Origin: Ogataea parapolymorpha DL-1
Lineage: Eukaryota; Ascomycota; Pichiomycetes; Pichiales; Pichiaceae
Assembly (NCBI RefSeq): GCF_000187245.1
Contig: NC_027860.1
Location: forward strand, 124,001 to 188,000
DNA: 64,000 bases
Reading direction: 5' to 3'
Part shown: one piece after another, positions 35,882-44,830 of the stretch
Layout: each line of letters starts with the position of its first letter
How positions within the stretch are numbered: position 1 is the first letter of the stretch
Translations under genes and position numbers: made by a program
Notes under the pieces: generated by a model
Database searches by the model: none
The model's input: the letters and a program-made list of their open reading frames with translations, nothing else
Told to the model about the DNA's origin: nothing

Positions 35882-38239
35882 TTAAGGGTTATAGTAGTAA
35901 AACTTCCAATCCAGCTCGCTGGCTCTGCCATCACCGACGTTGAGGTTGATCGAACCCATACCGGGCAGGTACGGCTGTGTGTTGGTGCCGCCCTTCTTTT
36001 TCGAGCTCTCATGCCCATCGTTGGAATGGGCAGAGATAGTCGACGATGTAGGTGAGCTTTGATTTCCAGAGCCAAATTCTGCTTCCTGGGGCGGAGGTAT
36101 AGTGGTAACTTCAAACTGGAACTCCTTTAGTCGAGGAGTCACGCCTGTAGAGCCACTGACCGAGCTTTTCGTAGTCTGGATCGAGCCCGAAAACGAGGCA
36201 TGCGTGTGATCGATGGAAGAGTTGGAGGAAATCGAGTCATCCGAGCTGTTGTGTGATTGTGGATACTGGAATTCCTGAGGAATGAACTGGACCTCTGGCC
36301 CAGCGCCATAAAAGCTGTTGTACAGCTGTTGCTGTTGTTGCAATGCAATCTGCTGAGATTGATGCGCCCTGATCTGTGCAGCTTGCAAATGCATATGATA
36401 CCGTTGAATGTTTTTTGGATCGTTGATAGCAAAACGTGTTTGGATGGCCGGAGCAGAGCTCACGGCGATGTCTTGCAATGGTTGAGGTTTTGGCACAATC
36501 TGTTGGAACATTGGCGGTGGATGCATTTGTGGACGAAGAGTAGTCAGGTCAGTGAGTGATCTTGATCTGGTTCTTTTGTGACCTCTGTTTGCAACCGGGC
36601 ATGGTTCGCAGAACGAGTTGGACCTCACGCTGTTGATCGTCAGCGGCTTTCGCGGATCCGTTTTCTTCTGCACACTAACGGAGTGCGGCAGATAGTTGAT
36701 CTGGTTGTTCAACAAGAATTCCCATATCAACGAATGAATAGGAACGTCTTTACCCGTTTTCACGATATCTGGTTCCTCGTCAAAATACATCGTGTGGGTG
36801 ATATGGATATTTTCAAATTTGGAACCGTCGATAGAGCCGTTTGAATACTCGTTGATCAGACTGGACCAGTATTTTGCGTTCAGAGGCAAGTTGATTTTCA
36901 TATGTGCGTTGTCCGAGAGCAGATGCCCGGTAACAGGTTCGGTGCGTTTTAGCAACAGTTTGTCGCAATCGTAGACTTTGACGATGACCCGCATCTGTAA
37001 AAGTCTGGAGAATTTCTCGCTTGAAACTGCATTTGGAGCCAGATGGGAAGCTACCCAAAGCGTGTTTTCTGCGTAAGCCACGGCCCTGTTAGACTCCAAA
37101 TCAATGCTCAAATCAGGGTTCAAGTTCAATGGCACCTTAGTGTACAGTAAAGAGTGGTCAAACACTAAATTAGGCGAGTAGATGTCATCAATGCAAGCTC
37201 TCAAAAAGTTGTTTTTGTTGCGAAGGTCCATAACATACTTTTCGTCTTCTTCAACTTTTAAAATCTGGTCCAAGTTGGCAACTGCGCTCAGATGATTATT
37301 GCCATAGTATCCTATGCAGATTTTCTCCACACTAAAACCCTTAGCTTTTCCAGACCGGCTCTTCTTTTTTCTATCCCCACTTTCTGCTGGACTGCCACCA
37401 ATTTCAGGAGTAGAACTCACGACAGAACGCTTGTTTTCCATCATCGTGTTCTTTCTTTTATTGTAGAGCTTTCTTTTGCGGTCGCTTTCGCGGACCAAAT
37501 TCCGGATTTCCTCCAGAATAGTCATGTCTGCCAGCTGATGCGATAATCCGTAATTGAGGAGCTCTTCGTCGTTTCTGGCCATCGTCAAGTAATCGTTGAT
37601 CATCTTTGTGCGCAGAGTGCACCCGACGCTCTGGCCGTAGTTGATAAGGAAGTCAGAGCGCACCATAACCACGCTTTCCGGTCCGGCATTAGCAAGTTGG
37701 TAGTTGTAGTCGCGAAGTCCATCACGAAGGACACTAAAGATGCGCAACATGTCATCATGTCGGTCCTCCGCAGCAGTCAGATTGTCAAGGTCTTTCATGT
37801 CAACGGTGGCCGCTGGAGACTCGTCTGGAAGAGTGGGACTGCTCCCACTCACGAGGGAGTCCGCAAGCAAGTCGCACGAACGTATCTCCTGTGTTTGCTG
37901 TTTGAGGATCCTTTCAACCCAATCTTTCTGATCTTCGTCGTCACTGCCGTTGATTGGGATCATGAGCTCCGAAAATAGTGACTCGTCCTCATGGATGATG
38001 TTAAGCCCTTCTGGATGTCTTTTTTCTGAGGACTTCGGAGGGGTGAACTGAGACATTGCTCCATAGTCGTTTCTTGATCTCTGCTCGTGGATATGCTCCC
38101 GCTTCGGTTGCGGAGTCAACGGCGCCATTCCAATCAAAGTGTTAGCAAAGGGTCTGCTATTGCTGAGATACTGGATTGTTTCAAGTTTACAAACAGGTTC
38201 CGCACCTGCCTCAAACTTTTTGGTGTTCCTTTGAAACAT
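35882..38239 (-). CDS. unrecognised Gln-rich putative transcription regulator
   Basis: Protein of 785 residues that I cannot assign. The N-terminus is Pro/Ser-rich with SP/TP sites (MAPLTPQPK, QFTPPKS). A helical block at about 160-235 (DDMLRIFSVLRDGL to DMTILEEIRNLVRES) is followed by a very basic stretch (DRKRKLYNKRKNTMMENKR). A large folded middle at about 270-480 is rich in conserved-looking hydrophobics (CIGYYGNNHLSAVANLD, WVASHLAPNA). A Gln-rich run lies near 630 (QQIALQQQQQLYNSF), then Ser-rich segments and the end DWKFYYYNP. The segment FLINYGQSVGCTLRTKMIND faintly recalls the last helices of TEA/ATTS domains. ATG 38239 is the first ATG; the frame is open 40 codons higher with only TTG. 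A later ATG at MAPLTPQ is possible. Confidence 0.7.
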   Translation of the reverse strand: MFQRNTKKFEAGAEPVCKLETIQYLSNSRPFANTLIGMAPLTPQPKREHIHEQRSRNDYGAMSQFTPPKSSEKRHPEGLNIIHEDESLFSELMIPINGSDDEDQKDWVERILKQQTQEIRSCDLLADSLVSGSSPTLPDESPAATVDMKDLDNLTAAEDRHDDMLRIFSVLRDGLRDYNYQLANAGPESVVMVRSDFLINYGQSVGCTLRTKMINDYLTMARNDEELLNYGLSHQLADMTILEEIRNLVRESDRKRKLYNKRKNTMMENKRSVVSSTPEIGGSPAESGDRKKKSRSGKAKGFSVEKICIGYYGNNHLSAVANLDQILKVEEDEKYVMDLRNKNNFLRACIDDIYSPNLVFDHSLLYTKVPLNLNPDLSIDLESNRAVAYAENTLWVASHLAPNAVSSEKFSRLLQMRVIVKVYDCDKLLLKRTEPVTGHLLSDNAHMKINLPLNAKYWSSLINEYSNGSIDGSKFENIHITHTMYFDEEPDIVKTGKDVPIHSLIWEFLLNNQINYLPHSVSVQKKTDPRKPLTINSVRSNSFCEPCPVANRGHKRTRSRSLTDLTTLRPQMHPPPMFQQIVPKPQPLQDIAVSSAPAIQTRFAINDPKNIQRYHMHLQAAQIRAHQSQQIALQQQQQLYNSFYGAGPEVQFIPQEFQYPQSHNSSDDSISSNSSIDHTHASFSGSIQTTKSSVSGSTGVTPRLKEFQFEVTTIPPPQEAEFGSGNQSSPTSSTISAHSNDGHESSKKKGGTNTQPYLPGMGSINLNVGDGRASELDWKFYYYNP

Positions 38240-38286
38240 CCGGTAAACAGAAAAACAGGAGTGGTGTGAGGCGTGTTCGTGCACCC

Positions 38287-38292
38287 ACGCGT
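38287..38292. promoter_or_regulatory. MluI cell-cycle box
   Basis: ACGCGT, the MBF/MCB core, lies 48 bp upstream of the ATG of the unrecognised 785-residue gene inside a 70-bp intergenic gap. A single copy; G1/S control is only a possibility. Confidence 0.25.
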
Positions 38293-38309
38293 CGAAAAAT
38301 AAATAAACA

Positions 38310-39050
38310 TCACGTTGGGCCCAAAGACGTGATACGCGGGTTTTCGCGACGCCCGACAAGACGCCCTAAAACGGCAACCAACCGGCGGAGAATTATGTTG
38401 CAGAACAAAAGTGTTGTTGCAACATATTTGCCAATGTCGTACTTGGAGCTCTGTTCGCAAAGACAAGCATAGAAGTAGGAGACGATCGGACCGATGATGC
38501 CGGTGAAGAGCAAGTCCCACATTGTGAGAATGAGGTCGACAAATTCCACAAACCGCAAGGTCCATCTCGCACTCTCGTCCTCTGGAGGAAAGTGCTCTGA
38601 ATGGCTCACAGAGCTGCCTGTCCTGCTCGCCATTTCCAATCCCCGTTTGGCCCGCTCGATCGCCAGCAAAGCGTCTCGCTCTCTGTTCTGCTGGCGATGC
38701 ACTTTGAACCGCTCGACCAGATTGCTGTCGGATAGAAACGTCTCCATAATCAGGAATTTCAGCTCGTCGTCAATCTTGTACAGAGTGGACGTCACTAACC
38801 CTGAATCGACCATGGAGTCCAGAATCTTGGCAAAGGCATCGCTCAGATGGTCCGAGTCTCCTTGCAACGCCTCTGCCAGTAGCTCCAGACCTTCTGCAAG
38901 GGTCCCTGTATAGATGTGACTAGTTGCTTCGCTTTGGGTCGGGGACGGCGAGGTGGGAATCGCAAGTTTGTGCACATTTTGCAGATCCAGTTCGGGAGTC
39001 ACTGGACGCTCATCCGTGGACTGGAACAGCCATGTGCTCACCGCTTTCAT
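38310..39050 (-). CDS. unrecognised protein with two C-terminal membrane segments
   Basis: Protein of 246 residues with no family I recognise. The first 45 residues are Thr/Ser/Pro-rich. A helical middle (about 50-145) is amphipathic and charged (EGLELLAEALQG, DELKFLIMETFL, ERAKRGLEMASR). Two long hydrophobic stretches at about 170-197 (VDLILTMWDLLFTGIIGPIV) and 210-233 (VATTLLFCNIILRRLVAVLG) look like membrane helices or reticulon-like hairpins, ending in a basic tail (GRRENPRI). The layout suggests a tail-anchored ER, peroxisomal or nuclear-envelope protein facing the cytosol. ATG 39050 is used. It is 70 bp upstream of the previous gene on the same strand; AlkB lies 75 bp further up. Confidence 0.7.
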   Translation of the reverse strand: MKAVSTWLFQSTDERPVTPELDLQNVHKLAIPTSPSPTQSEATSHIYTGTLAEGLELLAEALQGDSDHLSDAFAKILDSMVDSGLVTSTLYKIDDELKFLIMETFLSDSNLVERFKVHRQQNRERDALLAIERAKRGLEMASRTGSSVSHSEHFPPEDESARWTLRFVEFVDLILTMWDLLFTGIIGPIVSYFYACLCEQSSKYDIGKYVATTLLFCNIILRRLVAVLGRLVGRRENPRITSLGPT

Positions 39051-39125
39051 TGCCACGTCTTTCTTCCTGGCTTAATTTTAGCAACGCTGAAATTCCGCTG
39101 GTGCACTGCCCCAATTTTGCACCGC

Positions 39126-40421
39126 CTAATCTTTAACATCTTCCATGTGAAACTCTGTAGCAGTTTTAGCCTCATGGTCGTCCTCTGCCAGCCAGCGAGT
39201 TGCATGTTTTACATCGCGGGTATATAGCTTTGCGTGCGGCTTCTCGATGTCAGACAGGTTGGCGAAATAGAAACCCGGACATTCTTTGCCTGAATGGTAG
39301 CCTCCGTCGCAAAGCCAGAAATAGTATCCCCTGGACGCGGGTTTCTTGAACATGCGGCGCAAAGTCATGGCGGACTTGCAAACCGGGCAGAATGGCGTGT
39401 TGTTGAGCAGGTGAGGTCGACTCATACGGAGAGTGAGGTTGATTCTGGTCTCGTTAGCTTTAGGATGCCTAGCCACAAGGGAGTTCCCCAACGACGGTAC
39501 ACAGTGTTTGAACTCTTCCTGTGTGCCTGGAAGCATTAGCAATAGGGAGTTATGTGGAAGCGGGATGTTGTAGATCGGACTCTCACCGTACTGCTTTCTG
39601 ATTCTAAATATTCGGGTCGCTCCTAAAGTTAGCGAACAGATCAACGGCAATGGTCCAATGGTAGTGAGACGGTCTGAGTGCCAGTCGAGATTGTTTTTGT
39701 TTGTATGGAAGTAGTTTCCCACGCACAATGATGCGCGCCACTCGGACTGTACCTGGAGTGGGTGTCTCTTGGTGGTTGCAAGCACTTCGTTCGCCTGGTC
39801 TTCGATCAGGAATTTGGCTGTTCGTATATTTCCTGTGAACGACTGAGCCATGTATTTTGAGTTATGGTAGAATCCATTGTCGTACCGCTGTTTCGGTATG
39901 TCGCCGTCGTAGAACACCGTCGATTGGTGGTTTGAGTGGCATTCGTTACCGGCAATGTGGAACATCTTATCTTTAAACGTGGCTCTTTTCGACAAAAGTT
40001 CATCTAGAAGACTGTCTGCAAGACTATTGGGTAGGAAGTTGGGATAAAATCTCAGATACGGAACCATGGATTCAATCTGCTCTTTATTGTATAGGGTGGT
40101 GGAAATGTTAGCGCTAGCTTTCGACACCTTGAATGATGTCTGTCTTTGAGGAAACGTTCTCTTCTTTGTCAAGGAGCAATATTCGTTGGCAGTAGTACCG
40201 CTATCCGCCTTGCGCTTTATACCAGAAAACTTCCCCTTGATCTCTGTTTTGATCTCTGTCTTGATCTCTGTCTTGATCTCCCGGGGCCCGAATTGCTCCT
40301 CGAGCATCAGCTTCGTCTGCTTGACAGAGCCATCAAAAGCGACTAGAAGCTCCAGCAGCACATCCTTACTAACTTCTGGAAACTGAGATTGGAGTGTATC
40401 TAACTTTTGCTCCGTCTCCAT
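39126..40421 (-). CDS. CUE-AlkB-GRF: AlkB-type 2OG-Fe(II) dioxygenase
   Basis: Protein of 431 residues in three parts. Residues 1-45 form a CUE ubiquitin-binding domain (QSQFPEVSKDVLLELLVAFD, with the FP and LL signatures). Residues 49-62 are a run of three IKTE repeats. Residues 125-350 are an AlkB-type oxygenase: iron ligands H248-x-D250 in LDWHSDRL, H306 in EEFKHCVPS, and the 2-oxoglutarate arginine region in NETRINLTLRM. Residues 355-400 hold a GRF zinc finger (CPVCKSAM...WLCDGGYHSGKECPGF), a single-stranded DNA binder. AlkB enzymes remove alkyl groups from DNA or RNA bases. S. cerevisiae has no AlkB; other fungi do. EXO1 ends 54 bp upstream on the same strand. Confidence 0.88.
   Translation of the reverse strand: METEQKLDTLQSQFPEVSKDVLLELLVAFDGSVKQTKLMLEEQFGPREIKTEIKTEIKTEIKGKFSGIKRKADSGTTANEYCSLTKKRTFPQRQTSFKVSKASANISTTLYNKEQIESMVPYLRFYPNFLPNSLADSLLDELLSKRATFKDKMFHIAGNECHSNHQSTVFYDGDIPKQRYDNGFYHNSKYMAQSFTGNIRTAKFLIEDQANEVLATTKRHPLQVQSEWRASLCVGNYFHTNKNNLDWHSDRLTTIGPLPLICSLTLGATRIFRIRKQYGESPIYNIPLPHNSLLLMLPGTQEEFKHCVPSLGNSLVARHPKANETRINLTLRMSRPHLLNNTPFCPVCKSAMTLRRMFKKPASRGYYFWLCDGGYHSGKECPGFYFANLSDIEKPHAKLYTRDVKHATRWLAEDDHEAKTATEFHMEDVKD
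40236..40281. repeat. 12-bp minisatellite in the AlkB coding sequence
   Basis: About 3.8 tandem copies of a 12-bp unit (cttgatctctgt on the plus strand, one base varying in copy 2). In the reading frame each unit encodes Thr-Glu-Ile-Lys, giving overlapping IKTE motifs at residues 49-60 of the protein. Confidence 0.9.
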
Positions 40422-40475
40422 CAAGATTTGCCCCACAGTCGCGTACAAAAAAATTTCAATGCCTTATTTTCAGAT

Positions 40476-41999
40476 CTATTTACCGTTATATTTAAACGAG
40501 CTCAACGATCTTCTGTCCAGGATCGGGCCACCAGCATTTTTGGCTTCCAACTTTTGCGGAACCTGGTTCGTCATATCCCGCAATGGCATGCGGACGCTTT
40601 GTTTGTGTGTGACAGACACCTGGAAAATTGGCTCCTCGTCTTCGTCTGGGTCTGTTATGTTGTAGTCGCTCGAATTTTGTTCGCTAAACACGCTCAGCGT
40701 GTCCTCTGTGAGTGTAGATGCAGTAGATCGAGTAAAATATGTGCTAGTTTCGGACGCAGAGTCTTGTGAGCCAAAAAGCAGTTTGCGCCGCTTCACATTG
40801 GATGTCTGGGCTGACATGAAATGGTCGATGGTCCTGATAGCAGACTTGCGGGCCGTTGGCTCTGACGCAGACCGCACCACAGGCTTGCTTTTGACTTGGA
40901 GCAAGGTATCGATTGTTCTAGCCTGTGCCTTTGTGGTGATTTGCGCTTTGGGAGCGATGTTAGGCCGTGTATTAGAGGCTTCGCGGCCCGACAACGGGAG
41001 CTTCGTTATTGGATCCAGCTCGCCAATGGCAATTTTCCGGTGAAGTTCGTCGTCGTGTATTTTCCCTGCACACCGTTCAACCTCGAGGATATCGTCTTCC
41101 GGGGACAACGGGTTCAGATGCACGGGTTTCTGTGTTCGAGGGTCGAAAACAACTTGATGGTTGAATGCAGTGATAGCACGGTAATACTCCGTTTCGAACT
41201 CGACAGGGACTTTCAGCTTTCCCTCGTAACGGACTGCCTGCAGCAGCCTTCCGATTGTCGAGTACCTGTTCACAAGGTTAATTGCACGCTGCATTCCGAC
41301 ATTAGGGATTCCTTTCGTATAGTCGCATCCGCTGACAATAGCCATTAGCTTCAGCTGCTCGTTGGAGAAAAGACCAATTGCAGACTCCCGACAGTCCTTG
41401 AACTTGTCTCTCCGCACCTCTATACAGGCTCCAGAGTCGTCCAACTTCGTGATAAGTCTTTGGCAGCCAAAAATTAAAAGATCTGAGTCCTCAGAGATTA
41501 TTCCCTGCACAATACCATGTTTCTCTAGATACACCATCTGTGCGTCTGCTTCGTAGGGGGCAACCACATACTGGATATTTCTGCTTTTCAGTGCCTCTAT
41601 CACGGATTTAGCTATCTGTGGCGTGATATCACACGCTTTATTAAAATAGTTGTATGCCTCCGAACGTTTGTTTGCGCGTAGGGCCTCGAGACCCAGTCGT
41701 TTGTACTCCTTTCTGCGTCCCTCGCGCTCTTTTTCCGTGTTCGCCTTTGTTGGCAAGTAGTCTCCGTCCAGAACCATGTACGGAGTAATGCCGTAATGTG
41801 CCGACATGTCTAGTCGTCTATTCATATAATTCAGGTACGCTCTTGTAGGTTTTTCCAGTACAATCTCCATGGCACAGCCGTAGATTGCCTTGTGCAGCCA
41901 CGCGTACGTGTCGATAGCGAGTGTTTTGCCCCTATACTTCTCCAAATGGCTGACTTCCTGGATAGATTTGAGCGCCGGCAGTAAACCAGTGACCCCCAT
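40476..41999 (-). CDS. EXO1: Exo1 5'-3' exonuclease / flap endonuclease
   Basis: Rad2/XPG-family nuclease acting in long-range end resection, mismatch repair and flap removal. The 507-residue protein starts with the obligatory MGVTGLLPALKS. The N-domain has LAIDTYAWLHKA and VLDGDYLPTKANTEKEREGRR. The I-domain has VVAPYEADAQMVYLE and GIISEDSDLLIFGC, and the helix-hairpin-helix region has AIVSGCDYTKGIPNVGMQRA. The catalytic core ends near residue 345. The C-terminal regulatory tail is short (about 160 residues against about 350 in S. cerevisiae). ATG 41999 is fixed by the conserved start. It is divergent from SEC24 with 74 bp between ATGs. Confidence 0.94.
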   Translation of the reverse strand: MGVTGLLPALKSIQEVSHLEKYRGKTLAIDTYAWLHKAIYGCAMEIVLEKPTRAYLNYMNRRLDMSAHYGITPYMVLDGDYLPTKANTEKEREGRRKEYKRLGLEALRANKRSEAYNYFNKACDITPQIAKSVIEALKSRNIQYVVAPYEADAQMVYLEKHGIVQGIISEDSDLLIFGCQRLITKLDDSGACIEVRRDKFKDCRESAIGLFSNEQLKLMAIVSGCDYTKGIPNVGMQRAINLVNRYSTIGRLLQAVRYEGKLKVPVEFETEYYRAITAFNHQVVFDPRTQKPVHLNPLSPEDDILEVERCAGKIHDDELHRKIAIGELDPITKLPLSGREASNTRPNIAPKAQITTKAQARTIDTLLQVKSKPVVRSASEPTARKSAIRTIDHFMSAQTSNVKRRKLLFGSQDSASETSTYFTRSTASTLTEDTLSVFSEQNSSDYNITDPDEDEEPIFQVSVTHKQSVRMPLRDMTNQVPQKLEAKNAGGPILDRRSLSSFKYNGK

Positions 42000-42073
42000 T
42001 TTTATGTGTTTACTCTCGAGCGCGATCCAAAGAAAAAAAAATAACAACGAAGAAAATTCGTGCCATATTTGTG

Positions 42074-44797
42074 ATGAACCAATATCAGGAAACAGTCACT
42101 CAACTGGACAATCTTTCTCTGAAAGGCGCCAGAAAAAAAAAGACCAACCATGTGCATCACCAGCTGGTCCCAGACTACATCAGAGACGATCATGTGGACT
42201 CTGGCTTTGACCCTAACGCGGCTGCAATGAGCCCTGGCATGCAGGCTCCTCACTACTACGGCCAACCTACAGAGCCAGGAGCGCCAGCCCCTACGATACC
42301 CCAGCAGGTGGCCGTGCCCACTCAGCAGTACCCTCAGACCGGCCAATACCAGCCACAAAGGCCTGACGTCGGACTGGACGCAGCAGCCACAGACGATCTC
42401 TCCATCCCCAGCATCAGATACCAGCTAGATTACACGTACAAGGACTCTGATTTTTTGACGTTTGAAAACGTTTCACCTCCACTCGCAGGAACACAGTACA
42501 CTGCTGTCGACCAGGGCAACGCATCCCCCAAATTTGCGAGAATGACACTCTACAGCGTCCCTAGCTCCGAGAAATTGAGACAACAAACGAAGATCCCGCT
42601 AGGGCTGGTTCTCACGCCCTTTGCACCGATCGCGCCTGGAGAGAAGCCCGTTCCGCAAGTCGACTTCCGCGAAATGTCCTCGGTTCCTCGGTGCAGACGG
42701 TGCAGAGCTTACATTAACCCGGCCATGCAGCACGGCGGATACAATATGATCTGCAACATCTGCACGTTTTCCAGTCCTGTTCCACAAGAATACGTCAGTC
42801 AGGTCGATGCCAACGGCGTCAGGTCGGACTACTACGTTCGTCCCGAGCTGCATTCCGGCGTGTACGACCTGATTGTGCCGAAAGACTACAATTTCGACGA
42901 AAAGGACTCTCATCCGCTCCACCACGTGTTCCTTATCGACCTCAGTTACGAGGCTATTCGATCAAAGTTCCATGTGGCGGCCTGCTCTGCTATCAGAATG
43001 GCGCTGTACTTAAATGGTGAATCCAACCTGCCAAAGGGCTCCAAGGTGTCGATTGTTGGATTCGCCAATAAATTATATTTCTACAACCTGGCCCCAAGTT
43101 TGCAGCAGACCACTGTATCAGTGGTCGGCGACCTGGATGACCCGTTTGTGCCCTTCTATGACGGCATTCTCGCCGATCCAATAGACTCCTACGCCATCAT
43201 CGAGGCCACCCTGAGCACCATCGAACAGCTGACCGACTACTCTGGTCCGGAGCCAGCGTACGGCGCTGCACTATTAGCCGCTAAAACCATCCTCCAGGAA
43301 GTCGATGGCGGCCAAGTGATTACCTTCCTTTCGGGCTTACCCTCGTGGGGACCAGGCTCGCTTGCAGTCAAGCTGCCTGCGCAAAAAACTACTCCCGACT
43401 ATGATAAAGAGGTGATCACTGCAGGAAGCAAATTTTATCAGGACCTGCTGAAAGAATATGTCAAATTAAACATTGGCCTGCATCTCCTGAACGGCGCGCA
43501 CACGCCTGTGGACCTTGCCAATGCCGGACTCATTCCTATAAAGACCGGCGGTTCAGTCAAGACCTGGCACAGCTTCAATCTCGACCGCGACGAGGCAGAC
43601 CTCATGTACACTGTCAAGCATCTGGTGGCCGACGCGTATGGCTACCAGGGCCAGCTAAAGGTGCGCTGTTCAAACGGACTGCAGGTAAACAAATACTATG
43701 GTGGATTCCACACCTCAGGCCAGCCAGAAGTGCCATATTTGCCTATATGCAATAGCCAGACTAGCATTGCCTGCGATTTCGTCTATGACGGAAAGCTGGA
43801 CACCAAAAAGGACTCACATTTCCAGGCTGCTCTGCTCTACACATCTGCGGACGGCGTGAGGAAAGTGCGTGTCATCAACTGCATTATGTCGGTGACGGAA
43901 CGCGTAGCCGATGTTTTCTCGTTCTCTGACCAGGACGCTGTTTTGAACCTTGTACTCAGAGAGAGCCTGAGCAGACTGCCAAATATCAGCTTTGCTGCAC
44001 TGCGCAGTTACCTGAACATTCAACTGGCTGACATCAACGCAATGTACAAGCTGTACGTTGCCAAGAACAATTCTTCTCCTGGTCAGCTTGTTTTGCCCCA
44101 CGGGCTGCGCACGTTCCCGATGTTTTTACTGTCTGCGCTGAAAACCAAAGCTTTGAGAGAACGCACGGGAAACCCTGATCTGCGAGTCGAGAGTCTGTTT
44201 GACCTTGCAAATAGCACGCCTGAAAAACTGTCCGTTTATCTCTATCCGGTGATGATCAGTCTGCACGACTTAGACGACTCGGAGTGTCTGTTTGACGAGC
44301 AGACCGGATTTTTCTCTATCCCAAAAACCATTGGATTGAGCCAGGCAAACCTCGAGATGGGCGGAGCGTATCTCGTGTTCAACGGCAAGTCATTATTCCT
44401 CTGGTTCCACACCGACGTGAATCCGCTCCTGCTACAAGATCTCTTCGGGGAGCATGTTACTTCGCTGAGCCAGCTGGACCCTCTGGCCTCGCAGTTGCCC
44501 GTTCTCGATACCCATATCTCATTGCAAGTGCGAAACCTGGTCAAGTTTTTGGGCAAGCACTATCTCAACGTGGACTTCTTCCCTGTCCAGATCTGTCGTT
44601 TCAAAACAGACGCAAACGAAGCTGAATTTTTAGAGCTTCTCTATGAGGACCGCTCGGGCGACCTTGTGTGGTCGTATTCTGATTTCCTTAAACATCTTCA
44701 CAAGCAGATTACGGGAAAAGTCGAAACGAACTCTTCGGCTCCAGCCATTGATAAAAAAGATACCGTTTCGCTGGGCAGCAGATTCGGTATTTTTTAA
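42074..44797 (+). CDS. SEC24: COPII coat cargo-binding subunit Sec24
   Basis: Binds cargo with Sec23 at ER exit sites. The 907-residue protein has a Gln/Pro-rich disordered N-terminus and a zinc finger at about 205-231 (CRRCRAYINPAMQHGGYNMI then CNIC). The trunk has HHVFLIDLSYEAIRS, followed by the beta-sandwich, helical and gelsolin-like domains, with AYLVFNGKSLFLWFHTDVNP near the C-terminus. Length and sequence fit SEC24 itself; SFB2 or SFB3 paralogs are less likely. ATG 42074 is used, one codon below a GTG in frame. Confidence 0.93.
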   Translation: MNQYQETVTQLDNLSLKGARKKKTNHVHHQLVPDYIRDDHVDSGFDPNAAAMSPGMQAPHYYGQPTEPGAPAPTIPQQVAVPTQQYPQTGQYQPQRPDVGLDAAATDDLSIPSIRYQLDYTYKDSDFLTFENVSPPLAGTQYTAVDQGNASPKFARMTLYSVPSSEKLRQQTKIPLGLVLTPFAPIAPGEKPVPQVDFREMSSVPRCRRCRAYINPAMQHGGYNMICNICTFSSPVPQEYVSQVDANGVRSDYYVRPELHSGVYDLIVPKDYNFDEKDSHPLHHVFLIDLSYEAIRSKFHVAACSAIRMALYLNGESNLPKGSKVSIVGFANKLYFYNLAPSLQQTTVSVVGDLDDPFVPFYDGILADPIDSYAIIEATLSTIEQLTDYSGPEPAYGAALLAAKTILQEVDGGQVITFLSGLPSWGPGSLAVKLPAQKTTPDYDKEVITAGSKFYQDLLKEYVKLNIGLHLLNGAHTPVDLANAGLIPIKTGGSVKTWHSFNLDRDEADLMYTVKHLVADAYGYQGQLKVRCSNGLQVNKYYGGFHTSGQPEVPYLPICNSQTSIACDFVYDGKLDTKKDSHFQAALLYTSADGVRKVRVINCIMSVTERVADVFSFSDQDAVLNLVLRESLSRLPNISFAALRSYLNIQLADINAMYKLYVAKNNSSPGQLVLPHGLRTFPMFLLSALKTKALRERTGNPDLRVESLFDLANSTPEKLSVYLYPVMISLHDLDDSECLFDEQTGFFSIPKTIGLSQANLEMGGAYLVFNGKSLFLWFHTDVNPLLLQDLFGEHVTSLSQLDPLASQLPVLDTHISLQVRNLVKFLGKHYLNVDFFPVQICRFKTDANEAEFLELLYEDRSGDLVWSYSDFLKHLHKQITGKVETNSSAPAIDKKDTVSLGSRFGIF

Positions 44798-44830
44798 GCT
44801 AGTTTACAATCATATAAATGCATTTATAGA

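Noticed and set aside
38240..38359. 40-codon N-terminal extension of the 785-residue protein
   Set aside because: It begins only with TTG and overlaps the end of the upstream gene; the first ATG at 38239 is preferred.
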